DNA of 64,000 nt from Edolisoma coerulescens (GCA_013397115.1 VWZW01004381.1:734504-798503), one strand, 5' to 3'; numbered from the stretch's first letter, positions 12,274-27,100 are shown. The notes: generated by a model from the letters alone, not told the origin. Made by a program: numbers and translations.

Positions 12274-14654
12274 TTTTCCGTGAGGAATCAGAGAAAGGAT
12301 AATTCCATTCACTTCAGACTACCATCCTGTCAGGGATCTATTAAAGAGAGGATCACTACGGTGCCTGTTCCCTTCTCTCACAGGACCAACGCCTCTAATC
12401 CTTTTATAAGAACATCATTATGTGGAATAAACTGTCTAGAGGAAAAAAAAAGAGGTCTTGCAACTCTGCTAATCTTCTTAATGATTTAATACCTGCAAAT
12501 ACTACTGGGAGGTATCCCTTTCCTGATCCCATTAAACGCTGCCGTACGAAACATCTCACACACTTCAGCATCCTACTGTGGATTTTGTTTTTAAACAAAG
12601 CCAATTTCTCTGGAGACCAAGCAAGGGTTTCTGATCCCACAGCCCCACCAATTTTAAAAGATCTTCTAAACGCCTGCCTGGGGGATTCCAATAAGTCCTG
12701 GCACAGATTCTCCAAATAGTAGCAAAGCTAAACAGGGTACGGCTGTTATTGTAGAGATCTCTCACTGCCAGCACAAATAACACAGCCTGGACCATTCAAC
12801 CTTTTACAGCAGGAAAGTCACGGACAGTTGATGATTCACAATCACCATTTTTCCTTCGACTACAGGCACCCTTTTTCTTTAATTATTCCATCTCTCTGGC
12901 AAGCAGCTCTTCCCTGCAGTTTTTGCGGCATTTTTCCCCCTGATTTCTTCATCACATTGACAAGGACAGGGCACATCCCAAAGTCCTCTGTTTGATTTCT
13001 CCATCTGCCACGAGCTGGTAAGACATCCCAGGCTGGGGTTCAGCCAGCCAGGGTTGGTCATTCCCTCGTGTATGGGACCAGAACAAGGTTGGAACGCTCC
13101 ATTCCTTTGGAGAACTCAGAGTAAGGCTGAGGTGGCTTCATGGGCCTTGTTTGTGCTGCTTCTTCTCTTTTTCTTTGCATATGCAAAGCCAAGAGACATT
13201 TCCTTCCCAGGTCAATATGTACAGAAAATATATTAAATATTAAATAGATAAAATTTTTAAAATTATTGCCTACTCCCCACACAAGCACATGCTGCGACTG
13301 ACACTGGTACTGATCCTTCCTCTCAGACATCTTTTCTGAATTAGTCAGTTTAAATCTTCCTCAACTCGGAGTTTTTTCCAAAGTTCCCAGCACAGGTCCT
13401 GTGATGATTCACCTGACCCACAGGTGTTTACTTACAACAGGTAAGTCTAACACCCACAGTCCCCGCACATCACACAGGGAAGCTCACACCAAGAAAGAAC
13501 AAATGGACCATGAGAGACCCACCAGGGCAGATGTCCCTGGAGCTGATACAAACGTCTTAAAAGAGAGAAAGTCACATCCCTTACAGTTCATGGATTTTTT
13601 TCCTACAATAAAACAGATTGATTTTGTTGTTGTTGTTTCACTTCATGTTGGTTAAAACAGAAGTCCAAGGCTGATCCCCTTCCCTGGCATAGGGCAACTC
13701 AAACACTTACAGTGCTGGCTGAGGAGTCTCTGGGGAGGCTGATGCTTCACTTCAGGTTCAGGCAACTGTCTTGGACTGTGCCTCAGTTTAATGATTAAAT
13801 CCAAAATTACTCTTCCCTATTCTTCAGAAACCCACGAGAGTGATTGTGTAAGAGGGTGCTCGCGGTGCACACAAACCACCAGCAAATTTGCTTTGTTTAA
13901 AAGGGAAAGAAGAGCAAGGAAACACCAAGGCAAGGCCAAGACAAATAAAATGGTACAGACAGAGTGCCCCAAGGAGTCGGGGCACACAGTGTGCTCTGTG
14001 CCCAGCACCAGCCACAGCTCTGCTCCGAGCCCCGCGGGGACTGGAAGGCTCCCAAAGCAGGCTCGGATCAGCGGGACACGTAAGTGCAGCCTGATCCCTC
14101 CTCAGGCTCCGCACAGACACTCTGGAAGGTTTGGGTAAACATCCTTGGTAAACTTTGGACACCACAGCAACGTCAAGAAGGATGACACTCATAAATCAGC
14201 ACTTCTGGCAGGAGAATTTGCCCAGTTCTCTCAGACACAGCATCGCTCTCAAGACTTATAGCAGACACTGGGTTAAGCTGCATCTTTGGTCTTATGCTAA
14301 GCCACCTTCTTGCCAAGGCTAAAAATTGCTCCATGGTGTAATCACAAACTGAGGCAGAAGAGCAAAATAATAAATTTTGTTCCCATATAATAATAACAAA
14401 TTAGGTTTCCATAGCACCCCTCTTCCTCTCGGATCCAAGAGGACATTACTGACTTGCCTCACTGCAGCAGGCTCCGTACACGAGGATTATGTAACCCACC
14501 ACAGGCACTGCTCTGAGGAGTGTAATCCAGCATCACAGCTCAGCTTCACATGGCAAGAAGGATCACCAGTGAATGAGGAAAAGGGATGGTACAGGGCAAG
14601 AACTGAATCCTCCACAATGCTGCTGGTGTGAGCATGACTCTGATCCATGGTCTG

Positions 14655-14702
14655 CTCTGGTTGGAAAAACCCTCCAATACCAACGAGTCCAACCTGTGAC
14701 CC
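14655..14702 (-). mobile_element. CR1 LINE fragment (short)
   Basis: The ggttggaaaaaccctccaat ... gagtccaacctg block is the CR1 3' end of the subfamily with 'gagtccaacc'. Only about 50 bp is recognisable. Confidence 0.65.
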
Positions 14703-15459
14703 ATCCCCACCTTGCCACCCAGCCCAGAGCACCGAGTGGGAAAACAGATGGGAAAACCACAGCTCGGGCACCTGTGGTCAGAAAAGCTCCTGGGTCATGC
14801 ACCAAGAGACAAAACAGGTCCCTTTCCAGCTCAGTCATGCTGGGATCGCTGCCCAGTCGTGCCTGTTCCAACAGCCCCAACCCTCGCTGGGCACTGCTCT
14901 GTCACTGCTCTGTGTCACACCAGAGGTCAGGAACACAAAGACCCCAAGGCTTTTCCCAATAAGCAGTCTGTCTGTCCCATCTTATCCCTTAAAAGGCTAT
15001 CAAAGAGCTACTGTTTTCCTCACAATATAACTAAATCTGGAGCATGCAGGCGTTGGGAGCAGAGCAGGGAATGCGCGGGGATGGAGGAGCGTGTGGAGCA
15101 GAGCTCCCCGGCCTCGCGCATGCCTCTGATCCCGAGGCAGACAGGGCTGCAGACTGCTTGAGCTCCATTTTTCCTTTCCAACATTTTCCACACCCTCCTG
15201 CCAAGAAAACTCTGAGAGCTGCCTCCTGCCCTGTCTGGTGAGCGCTTCCCAAGCAGAGCAACCCCGGAGAGCACAGCCTCACACGCACGGAGCGACCATG
15301 GGGGCTGAGACCCTTCTGACAACCTGGCAAGGACTCGGGAGGGCGAGGGGTGGCTCTGGAGTACATCTGGCATTTTGGGTGCTCCACAGGGAGGGCAGCT
15401 CCCCATCTCCTGCAGGGTAGAGGGATGATGCTGAAGCTGACAGCGGATGAAGGGAATTG

Positions 15460-15600
15460 TAGAATCACAGAATGGTTTGGGTTGGAAAGGATCCTAAAAA
15501 TCACCCAGATCCACCCCCTGCCATGGGCAGGGACACCTTCCACTAGATCAGGTCGCTCAGAGCTCCATTCCAACTGGCCTTAGACACTTCCAGGGATGGG
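15460..15600 (-). mobile_element. CR1 LINE 3' end
   Basis: Begins agaatcacagaatggtttgg and ends near cacttccagggatggg. Antisense on the + strand. Confidence 0.93.
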
Positions 15601-15722
15601 AAGAGGGAATGGAAGGCACTAGAAGCAAGATAACCATCTTTTGTCCATGCTCAGCCTGGGCTGTAACTGCAGAAAGAGTTTTGTACTCATGACTGGTGTT
15701 CCCAAATAACACAAAAAGGCAA

Positions 15723-15770
15723 ATCATAGAATCATCATGGCTGGAAACGACCTCTAAGATCACCACCTCA
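15723..15770 (-). mobile_element. CR1 LINE 3' tip
   Basis: atcatagaatcatcatggct followed by the ctggaaacgacctctaagat block. Only the tip is preserved. Confidence 0.75.
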
Positions 15771-17643
15771 GAGGTCTGAGAATAGATTTCACATATTTTT
15801 ATTACATTCAGAATCATCAGACACTAAGACATTTTTGCGCAGCAACCTGGAGCCCCAGCTCCCACATTCAGCTGAAGTTGACCAAATAAAAATTTGCATC
15901 TGTTTCTTGTGTGTTGGGCTGCTTTTTTTTAATTTCCTGCTGTGTGAAACAGGAGGAGCAATAAAATCAAACCCTTGGAAACAAATGACAACTGTTTAAT
16001 GGAGTAAAAAGAAATCCCAGCGCCTTCCTAAGCTGTTTATGCCACAGCTACTCCATGCACGGCTGTGTACACAGGTTGAAGAACAGGCTCCAAGTCCAGA
16101 CTTCCTCACTTTTATGGGTTTAAATTGGATCTCACTCAGTGTTTAAGGCCATTGTTGAACTGCTAACACATCCTGCAGTGTGGCTAATACCAACTGGGTT
16201 ATTTTTCACTCACATGTGAAAAATTCCTGGACCTGGTCCTATGGTACATGGATCTACGTGACACATCTTTACCCCAAAAAGAAGAATTAGAAGATACACT
16301 CAGTCTTGTCCTAAAAGAAGTAGTGGGTTCCCTTGTCTCCTGGAATCCTGACATTAAATTATAATCCCTACTTTTTCCTTCCCTTCCATTTTGTTGAAAT
16401 CTGTTATTCCTCTGTATCTCCTCAGTGAGCGATACAGATGCTTCCAGATGTCTCCTACATGGGAGCTGAGGCCCAAAACACAGAGGGCACCAGCATTTGG
16501 CCTTCTTTAATTTCTTTTTAATCTCAAGATTTATGAGAGGTAGCTGACTCATGTTTTGGCTGGCAGAGCTGGACTCTTGTAAGTAATTGCATCCTTCCTA
16601 TTTTATTAATTAAGATAAGTTCTCCCACTTTTGTCTGAGTTGTTGGTGACTGACTACTGTGAGAAAAATATAGATCTTTCCTGAGTCTTGGGCAGGTGAA
16701 AGTCCAGACAGTTCCTTCTCCAGGGCCTGGCCCAGGCATCCAAAGTGAAAGGTGCAGATATATCAAATATCCCAGCACTGCTCAGCTCTACCAGATCATC
16801 CAAGCGTCTCCTCTCAGAGGGGAGCTCCACCCTCAGCACAAGGCAAGAAATCCTGCACACACCAGGGCTACTGTGAGTTGTTAAGTGTGGTTTTGCTTCA
16901 CATACCCCCATTTCCTTTCCAGCAACAGCACCAGAAAAAATACTGAGGAGAGAGTTTGTAGCTGAGGAATTCAGTGAATGATTAACTCCATCCTACCTAT
17001 TAACCATTGCCTCCATTCCCTCACGCCTCCTGGGAGCCCCAGTTCTGGGCAGCAGAGCTGTGCCAGCACCTGATCCCCACTGGCCTGGTGTGCAGAGTCC
17101 TCAGGTGATGTGGACAGTTCTAGCTTTGAGTTACAACCCATTAAGCGCAGTAATGATTAATCCAGAACCCCAGCACAGATCCACAATGAGATGTTGCTCC
17201 CCTTGTCATACCAGATGAATCCTGTTGCCTGGAGGTCACCGAGGAGGGACAGTCTCTGCACAGACCTCCAGGGACACCAGAAGCAGGGCCAGCTCTTCAC
17301 AGGGAGGCAAAGGGATGCAGTGACCAGCTGCTGCTATTCCTACTCCAAACCAATCCACATCTCAGCCGTGCTGTGCTGCTCTTGGGACCAGGACAGGACA
17401 GGGGATGCAGCTCTGCCAGCCTGAAGATGCTCCAGGGGCAGCTGGATCCAGCCCCAGCCCATCATCTCACACTGCAGGACCTTCACATCACATCAGCCCC
17501 ACGTGTTTGTCACACTCAGCTGCACCTCAGAACGCTGGGAGGGCTCAGGGCTGGGCTGGGACACAAACTCCCTGTGTGACCTCAGGCACCTCCCTCACTC
17601 TGTGCATGGAGCTCTTACACCTTTCCCCAGCTGAAAAACAGGA

Positions 17644-17867
17644 AGGGGAGGTTCAGGTTGGACACCAGCAGGAATTTCTTCATGAAAGGGTTGTCAGGCA
17701 TCAGAAGGGGCTGCCCAGGGAGGTGGTGGAGTCACCATCCCTGGAGGTGTCCAAGAAATTACTGAGGACGTGATTAGTGGTGGCCTTGGCAGTGCTGGGG
17801 GAATGGTTGGACTCAATGATCTTAGAGGGTTTTTCCAACCTTAACAATTCTGTTATTCCATGATTCG
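17644..17867 (+). mobile_element. CR1 LINE 3' end
   Basis: Sense CR1 from the aggttcaggttggacaccag block through the gaggtggtggagtcaccatc block to the octamer tail ttattccatgattcg. It belongs to a subfamily with 'ttggactcaatgatct'. Confidence 0.92.
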
Positions 17868-19040
17868 ACTGTCATACAGCCTGTGAGCCAGCCAGAACTA
17901 GGACCCCAAGACATTAAAAGAAACAAGTGTACAAGTGGAGTTGCAGCCAGGAGGACTGGAGCCCACCCTGCTACCCTCAAACTCCAGTGGGAACACTGAA
18001 ATGCAGCCACGTTCCTGTCAGGAGCTGCTCCCTTGCAGTGGACACAACGCTGACTTCCCATCTGGGGCTGGGATGTCTCTGTTTGGGAAACTGATGGTTC
18101 TGCCCCGAACAAAAAGTACAAGTTGGGCTGAAAACAAAACTTTTCTCTTTTCTTTTCAGATGCTTTAAAAGCAAAATTAATGGTTCTCCAGTGGGAGCAC
18201 AGTGGGATCCTGCTGGCTCCAGTAGCTGCCAGTCGGGATGTACCCCCCCAAGCACCAGGCTGCATTTGGTTCTGAGGGTGAGGAAGAAGAGGCTGAAGCA
18301 CCAGTAGGGGTTGGAAAGGCAGGACCAAGGGTACCCATGAACCTCTCTTTGAGAGTCCACATCTCTGTTTTGCTGCCCTGATGTTCCCCTTGCTCAGCCT
18401 GAGGATTCACCTTCCCAAGAGCTGCTACAGAATGTTTTACTGCCTCCTCACGAGGATGGCAGAGCACCAGGCAAGCAGGAATTCCAAATCCAGGGCATTT
18501 ATCCAGCAGCCAAGCATTGAAGCACTCCACAAGCATTGAATTCCCATAAAAAAACAGGACAATACTCTCGCGAGGCAACGAAGCCCCAGCCCCACTGCTC
18601 AGTCAGGGAGAGGGATGCAGAGGAATCCCTGACAGCCCAGCCCACATCACCAGGGTCAAACTGAAAACAAAAGCAGGAGTCCTGCTTCCCCCTCCGCGTT
18701 CCAGCTCTTAGACAACACTGCCCCCAGTAGCTCGGCTTTCTTCCCAAACCAAGGTATGCACTGTGCTTCCCTGATTGCCGAGGGGAGGACAGAGGGAAGC
18801 TCCTCCTGGCCTTGCACACAGCCTCCACGGCTGCTGCAGGATCCAGCAGCTTCCAGGAGCTGCAGAGCAAGCCAGGAAATGGAACACCAGCTCCAGAGCC
18901 CCTTTCCTGCTCTATGGGAACAGAGGAATCGTGGTCAGTCTGCACAGGGAGCTAAAGGTGCTCCGTGCTGCTGATCAGAGCACCCACCTGTGAGAGGAGG
19001 ATCCAGAGCTGGGCTGCCCATCCTCAAAATGGGGATCGGC

Positions 19041-19103
19041 CACAGGTTGGACTTAATGAGCTTGAAGGTCTTTGCCAACCTAAATGATTCTGGGATTCTG
19101 TGA
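19041..19103 (+). mobile_element. CR1 LINE 3' tip
   Basis: The last 60 bp of a CR1: ggttggacttaatgagcttg, the aggtctttgccaacc block and the tail gggattctgtgaa. Confidence 0.85.
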
Positions 19104-21873
19104 AAAGATCCTCTGATGACCTTATGAAATGTCTCTCCCAAGCAGCCAGAGTGGATCTGCTTCAGGGGAAGCTGTGGGTCCTGTGGGAGCGAGGGTGTTG
19201 GAGATGAATTTCCAAACTCTCCCAGTTCTTTCTGAAGTTATGGGATCAAGCTACAGACTTGGATGTGTCTGGCTAATCCACAGGAACACAGAGAACAGCA
19301 GTGGGCTCTGCTGGCTTGTTTTAGAGATCTGATGGCCAGCTGTAATTAACCCTTTAATTGCTGCAAAGACTAACTTAATGCCAGAGGGAAATATTCCCAT
19401 CTGACTGGCTGCACAGCATCGGGCACTACATGCAAAGCAAAGCAAATCCACATTAATGCCACTTAAATTTGTGGCTGTATCAGATTCCATCGGTGTGTAT
19501 AACCGGAAATTAAACTACCCAAGGCCAGTGGCATTGCTACCTTGACAGCTCACTGTCCTGCAAACACTGGAAAGGCACAGAGCTTTCCAAGAAATGGTTA
19601 ATTACTGGATGCAGGGAGTGACAAGAGAGAGCGCAGTGAGGGCTTTGGAGCTCAGAGTTCAGGGTCTGGCTGTTGGGCTACTGAAGTTCTTCTTTTGTGT
19701 TGTATGAAACACAGAGTCAGGAACCAGTGATGCTCCTGGCACTCCCTGCAGAAAGCAGGGTGTGTCTTCCCTCTCAATTAAACCTTGGGAATTGTGTTGT
19801 GTCAGCCCAGCAGAACCTCGAGTGCCACCCAGACAGCCTGAGCTCTGTCTCCACGGTGCTGCCTGATCTGTGCTATGCCCTACACAGCTTTCCTGCACAC
19901 AGGAGCAGCACCTTTACTTTTAATTTTCCTTAAGTAAAGCCCTTCCTTACTGCTGTAGGAACACAATCCACCACAGATACCAGCTACAGTGAATTTTCTT
20001 AGCACAGCTCAGGGACTAACAAAGTCTAACCCTTGGCCTCTTCTAGCTTTTGTTTTCCCACCTCAGTTTTGTCTACATTCATTTTTTTAAGACTTCTGAT
20101 CCAAACTTTGCACCGATCCATGCAATCAGAGGTCACAGAGCTCAGTCTATAAAGCCACTGACTTCATGTTTTCCCTCTGTAGGAGTAAAATAATGTTCCC
20201 ACACTCCGATAGAAACCTTTGCTCTGCACAGATTTAATTCATTACTTATGAATCTCTGGCCAACGCCACTCTGCTCATGGCAGTGGCTCTCTACTTGCAG
20301 TTGCCTCCGGAGTCTGAGAGGACAGGGAATCTTCTTTTTGCTGTGTAGTGAAGGAGCTGAGATGGGGTCCTGACTGATGGCTTCATCGACTCCTGCTTAT
20401 GTTAACAGCCCTCTTCCAGAAAATCACCTAGGTAGCAATAACGAGCTGTCCTCTACAACTGCTTCAGAGAGCGTTGGTCGGGAGCCAAGATATTTTCCAA
20501 TGGAAACTCTTCTCCCAGGGAATCACTCTGCATCGTATTTCAGATGAGCGCTGTGTTTTGCTTTAGGGAATAGAAGATTTCTTTTTAATTGTGCTATGCT
20601 TAGGTGCGAGGGCAGTTCTGTGACACAAATCACTGAGGAGTCACTGTGCATCCTGCTGGAATCATTTAGGAGACTGGAATGGCAGCAGCTCTGCCAACCT
20701 CAAAGGCAAGTGCCCATATTCCAAGCTGATGCTTTCACAGGATTGCCTGGATCACACGCAGGTCTCAGGTAAGAGCTGCCCTTTCGCTGTGCCTGCACCC
20801 ATCTACGAGATCCCAGAGCTGGTACAGCAATACGAAACATGAAAGGTGCCAGTTGATTGCTCTTTCCATATCCAAACTCCTCCTTTGCAAACTCACTCTT
20901 TCCAGAAAGCTTTCCAAACCTTTTTTCATCTGGGGAGGGGTGGAACCCAACTCTGCTGAGGGCCAGCTCTGCACTCCCAGCAGCACAACACCGCCTGCAC
21001 AGGCTCTGCCAGAGCTCAGAGCCCTTCACCAGGTCCCCTGTGCCCCTGGGATCTGGCTGGGGGTGACAAGGCAGTCACCATCCTAAAAACCCCGTCCCGC
21101 TCCTCTTTTGGTGAAACAACACAGCTTAAGCAGAAGTGTCTGAGGGAGTACAAAGCACAGCAAAGAGAAGGGAATGTGGCTGCAACACTTTTCTCAGAGG
21201 CTCCACTCTGCATCCCGTTGTGGTTTCCAGCGGTTCCCTCAGCTCTCCAAGCCCCAGGAGAGGAAATGTGGCACACGCACTGCTCTGGGAGCACATGGCA
21301 TGGAATGGGGCCCGTGATTATTGTTCTTCTCACCTCACAGAGGGCCTGGCACTGGCTGCAGACCATGGCTGGATGGTTCCCTGTGCTCCCAAACAGCCAC
21401 ACAGCCCCTGCCCATGGAAGGGCCAGCACAGGAGCAACCCAGGACGGAAAACCCGTGAACATTCCCAGAGTGACAGCGCTGGTCCCACTGCCAGCAGGAT
21501 GCTGGGTGCCAGCCCTGGGCTGCACACTGGGGCCATGAGCATCCTCTGCAAGGGAAGGCTTGTTTGGCACCTCTCCTGACAGCCCCACTCAAACACCCAA
21601 GAGCCACAATGCCCCACAGGACCCCCCAGGCACAGCCCAAGGCCCCTGTGCCAGGAGGAGCATCCTGCTCTTGGAAATGTGGCATATGGGAGCACCGGCA
21701 GCAGAGACAGGAATGGAACAGCTGGATTTTCCAAGCCACATGTGGAAAGGCTGCATTCAACCCCTAACACACACCCAGCCAGCTGTGAGGCGAGCGGGTG
21801 AACAGAGAGGTCCAAAAATAGGCACTTCTGTAGTGCTTCTTCAAGCAACATTTTTGCACTACAAAGATACACC

Positions 21874-21892
21874 AAAAAAAAAAAAAAAAAAA
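21874..21892. repeat. Poly(A) tract, 19 bp
   Basis: Nineteen consecutive A. No LINE or SINE body is recognisable immediately upstream, so I do not call a retroposed sequence. Confidence 0.95.
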
Positions 21893-22550
21893 GATCAGGG
21901 GATTTTTTTCCCAGCTCTCAAAGGGATTCATGTCCTCCCATCACAGTTCAGGGATCAAGGGATCATCCCCCCAACTCACCAGCCTGGGGCTGTGTCAGTG
22001 CAAGAACGTCCCGGGACAGGATACAGATGCTTTCACCAACCTGCCCTAAACCAAAATCCGCAGCTCCAGCCCGGCCTCACTCCACCCCCTTGCCGAGGCG
22101 TGGTTTGAGAGAGAAACGCTCAGCTTTGGCCAACACAATCCGGCTGGGCTCTGCTTTCCCAGGCTTAGCTGTTCCTCGGGTTCCTCCCTCCGGAGGACTC
22201 AACCCACACCCTGGGTCCTCTTTTTAGAGCGCCACTCCCACCGCTCCCGGACCATGGAGCCTGTTTAACCCGTTCCCAGCAGGACCAGAGCCCCCGACCA
22301 GCTGGGAGAGGGGTTCAAGGGATGCCATGCAAGCCCCCAGGCCAGGGGGAGGAAGGAGAGGCGTCGCTGCCTGTCCCTGCAGGGAAAACTGCTCCTTTGC
22401 CTCTGGATCTGCGTAGGTCCTGTCCCTGCCAGAGGAGCCCAGAGCAGCAGCACGGATCCTGCGGGAGCCAGGGCTGAGGTGCTGCCAGGGGATGTTGCAA
22501 TGGAGCTGTGAAGAGGCCATTGCTGGGGATCTGCAAGTACCACAGAACCA

Positions 22551-22820
22551 GGGAATCACCGAACGGTCTGGGTTGGAAGGGCCCTTAAAGCTCATCCAGT
22601 GCCACCCCTGCCATGGGCAGGGACACCTTCCACTATCCCAGGGGGCTTCAAGCCCCATCCAACCTGGCCTTGGACACTTCCAGCTTCTCCAGGCAACCTC
22701 ACAGGGAACAACTTCCTCCCAATAGCCCATCTATCCCTGCCTCTGGCAGTGGGAAGCCATTTCCCCTTGTCCTGGCACTCCATGCCCTCATCACAAGTCC
22801 CTCTCCCCTCTCCTGTAGCT
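22551..22820 (-). mobile_element. CR1 LINE 3' end
   Basis: Begins ggaatcaccgaacggtctgg, runs through the whole 3' UTR with a short internal deletion after acacttccagcttctc, and ends near tcctgtagct. Confidence 0.93.
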
Positions 22821-23728
22821 CTTTAAAGGACCAGAAGGTCTGTCCAAGGAGGTGGACACAAGCTCTGGGAGGGCTACAAACCCCACCCTGGAAATGTCCC
22901 TTTCAAACCAGTGATTAGACCCTGTGGCTTCATCACAGATACACAAATTGCACCGCACAGAGCCCAACGTGCTTCTCCACACAAGGAGCTGCCTGGAGAG
23001 GCTGGAAGAAAACGAGCTGCCCAGCTGTCACTACGAGAAACAAGGCCATGGTGTGGTGGCCAGGGACAATTTTGGATGAATAGGAACAGGCTGGCTGAGT
23101 CGTGGCTCGGATCCAGAATCCGTGTCACTCCAGATTGTCCTGCAGGCTCGTCAGAAATGAGCTGCTGCGGGCTGTGGCTGCTGGGAGAGCGAGCACAGCC
23201 CTGTCCCGATGGTCCTCCAGAGCATCTGCCAACACAACTGCAGTGAGAAAAGAGGATCCCAACAGCTCCCAACCCTGCACTGCCAGAGGGCACCCACAGC
23301 CCCAGCCTGCAGGTACAGCAGGGCCACACTCCAACACCCAAAAATGCCGTGGGTGGGAGATCCGTTACCACAGAGTGAATGAACATCAAGTCCTGTCACC
23401 AACCCAGCCTATCACAATCCCTTACTACGGGCTGCTAATTAAATTCAACATGACAGTAGGTTAAACAGAATCACACAGGACCATATGCTACGTCTGAAAC
23501 TTCACTGCCAAGCTCAGCTCAGTGAGGTTTTTCCAAGGCCTGATGCCAGGAAGCCAAAGAGATTTACCTGTTCCTAACCTGAGGGCAACTATTTTGCTGT
23601 TAATGCAGCAGAAACAGCTGACTGAGGAATATCACACTTTGTTTTAATTATCTGCGTTTTGCTTATCCGCACATTATCAAAAAGGATGTGATTTTTCGAG
23701 GGAAAGGGAAGAGCTGGAAAGCTGAGGA

Positions 23729-24123
23729 AGTTCAGCCTGGAGAGGAGAAGGTTGCGTGGAGAGCTCACGGCACCTTCCAGTATCTGAAAGGGCTACAGGG
23801 AAGCCAGAGAGGGACTGTTCATTAGGAACTGTAGTGACAGGACATGTGGGAATGGGTTCACACTAAAACAGGAAAAATTGAGGTTCAATATATGGAAAAA
23901 ATTCCTCCCTGTGAGGGTGGGGAGGCCCTGGCACAGGGTGCCCAGAGGAGCTGTGGCTGCCCCTGGATCCCTGGAAGTGTCCAAGGCCAGGTTGGATGGG
24001 GCTTGGAGCAACTTGGTCTAAAGGAAGATGTAAGATGTCCCTGCCAATAGCTTCGGAGTGAAACGAAATGATCATTAAGGCCCTTTCCCACCCAAACTAT
24101 TCCAGGATTCTGTGATTCTGTGA
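23729..24123 (+). mobile_element. CR1 LINE 3' part, about 400 bp
   Basis: Sense CR1 from the aagttcagcctggagaggag block through the full 3' UTR. It ends in two tandem terminal octamers (gattctgtgattctgtga). The longest CR1 in the left half. Confidence 0.93.
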
Positions 24124-27100
24124 CAGAATCTCTTTACTGGTCACGGTTCCTGTAATACACTGCAAATGCTACAGCCTGCACATTGTTGATGCTCTCCCTG
24201 ATGACAGCTATCCTTTAAATAAATGTGAATGGCAGCAATCACATGAGTTTTGCTTCTTGAGCCCTTTGCAAAGCAAAAAACTAACATTATGCTTCAACTG
24301 ACATTTTTAGTTTTGGCAAACAGAGATGCCAACTTCGCTTCAGTGTCTAAGCAAAGAACAGTGATTCGATATGACAAATAGGCTCATTCTTTACTGCCAA
24401 GGCAGGCTGAGAAGTAAGGGCTGGAGAGGTCAGATGGGACACCCTCACCCTCCTTTGGGACAGGCAGCGACCTTTGGCAGAGCTTGTCCGTGCAGGCGGC
24501 AGCAGCTGAAGGGGAGCGTGGCCAGCAGCTCCGCAGCCACTGCGGCTTTCCAGCCTTGGAGCCACATTTCAGCAAGGGCAGGAGAAGGGAGGGATGGTGG
24601 GGTGGGAGAGAAGGGTGGTTTGATGTGGGGGGAGAAAAGGGTGGGCTGATGAGCAGCAGCAGCCATTCCTCTGAACAGCAATAGCGCCGTAAGCACAGCC
24701 TGGGAGCGGAGCTGCCAACTTTCCACTGGGGAAGAGATGGGAAATTTTCTCTTTGAGCCTGACAGCGACTGCCTAAAATCATGCTTTTGGCCGTGGAGGG
24801 ACTAATTCACAAGTGCTGTGTCCCTCAAAACCCACCCTGTTCCCCACACTCCTCCATGCACTCTCCTCACATTAAGAGCAAGATCCAAGCAGCTCCCAGC
24901 CCGCTCCACCCTGGCACTGGAATGCACGGCTTTGCTCCCGAGCTGTTCTTCTTTCCCTGCTCACTTTGTTATTCACTTTTTACAACTCAGATAAATGTTT
25001 GGGGACATATGGAGTAAATAAAATACAAAATCAAGCTGAACTACAACAATCAATCAAAGGACAACAAAGCTTGGAGAAACAGAGAAAGGCTGACGCAGAG
25101 ACGCGTTATGGAAACCACAGTGTGGAAAACGCGGCATGACAAGAGATAAAACAAGGAATCCCATTAAACGGGATAAAAGGCAGAGAAGCATTAACAAACC
25201 ATATGAGTTCTACCTTCTGAGTGAGTGGTTTTCTTTCAAATCCACTCTTTGTGAGAGCAGAATGAAAGCAGCCGAGTGAAACGCAAGAGACCTGCCGGGG
25301 GCTTGCCAGCAGGAGAAGAGCAGGATCAGCCCTCACTTTCACTCCAACAAGGAAAAAGCAACACACAGAAAAACACCACCAGGACACTTAAAAATTTCAG
25401 GAAATACAGGGAAAAATCAGTGCAAATAGTGCACGGAAAAAACCACATCAGTCGTCAGAGGAACCCCAGAAGGTTCCACCAACAGCTCGTCCTGCCCCGT
25501 GGGACTCCAAAATGTTTAATTACAATTCCTTAACGTGTGGGGTTTTGTCACTACCAGGGTTTGTAGATATGGCTGCACCACACTGCAGATCACAAAAGTG
25601 AGGCACGTTGATGCTGCTCGGGATTATTTAATTGCAACTTTTGCCACAGAGCAGGAACACCTTCAAATCCGCCTCTCTGGTGGATGCCTGTTCTTCCTGA
25701 GCTGGACATTTTTCTAAATACACTTTGAAATGCCACCAAAAAAAGGCCAAAGTTTTAATTTTAAAGAAGTTTCTCAGTCATGGGAACAGCACTGAGACTT
25801 CTCTGAAGCTTTAGGAAGGAGCACAATAAACAACCCAGCCCTCTCTAACACCGGAGCCCGTTCTGCTCTGACACACCACCACAGAATCAGCTCCTTGTTC
25901 ACACTTAAACTATAGCTACAAGTTGCTTATGGGACTGGTCCCTTCCACAGGCTGAAGGAATCTCGTTGGCAAAATATTTATCTAGCACCTCATTTGGGCC
26001 CTTTTTCCCCTCCAAAATTTCTTACAAAAGAGAAACGCAGCCTTGTTTTCGCTGGGATATGGCTTCCTACAAGAATGACATTCCAGGCTGTCTCAATTTT
26101 TTCTAGGAACAGCAATAGAGCTATTTTGCTTTTGTGGCCTGGACACTACTGTAAAGACACTCCGCTGCCTGTGAGTTTACCTGAATTAGATTTTAATTTA
26201 AACTGGAATTTTTTTTCCTCAATAGCTTTTGAAGACACCTCAAGCCTTGAACAGGCTTTTCCTGTATCCCGTAGTAATATCGAAATCTACCAATCGTTGC
26301 TGACTCTTGAAATTTCAAATATCACAGACTCCAGGTTCCTGAATCATAGGATCTGTTTATTTTAAGGTTTGCTTAGGTGAAGTCACCGGCTGGGCAGTGC
26401 AACCCCAGGGCTCACTGCCAAATCCACAAAACACCCCACTGGGTTTTGGATGAAAGTTCTGACCCCCAAACCTGCTTCTGCAGGAGCCTGACGATAGCAG
26501 AGCTCCTCTGACCCCAGCTTCTCCTTCTCACCCATCCACAAATACTATTCCATGCTAATGAGGGGAAAATAAAGGAAGTTCCAACTCTCATCCTTTTACA
26601 TCGAGATTCTAATTTCCACTTCAAACCTGCCGTGACACTGAAGATGTGTCAGAAAGAATCAGTATTTCCAAGGGAAAGTCAGAAAACCTCGAGGAGGTTT
26701 ATTTCCAGTTGAGGAATGAAATAAGCGATGAAAGCTCAAGAAACAACTCAGGCTCAAATAAACGCGAACAAAATCCGGTAGCACTGAGAGCAAAGCACTT
26801 GAAAAGAGATGGATCAGAGCATTCCTCGGATGGAGGGGCTCAGAAGTGCAAATGCTGCCACTTGAAGCGCGTGGCTCCTCGAGCTCAGTTTTGCATGTTG
26901 CGCACTGCAGATTATTTGGAAAAACAGACTTTGCTCCTGATTCCAGCCAGACTTTGCGTTACACTTCAAGAACCTGACTCTGGAGACGGGAAGGGGCCAA
27001 TATTCCCATTCGGTCTGCCTGGAGACTGCTTCCAGCAAGGTATGTGGTGTCTGCGAGCAGCAGAGCCCATTTCCTTAGTGATTCTTTGGATGGGACATTT

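Noticed and set aside
12404..12719. Overlapping open frames on both strands near 12.4-12.7 kb as a gene
   Set aside because: No recognisable domain, no splice or CpG context, and both strands are open only because the segment is short and low in stop codons.
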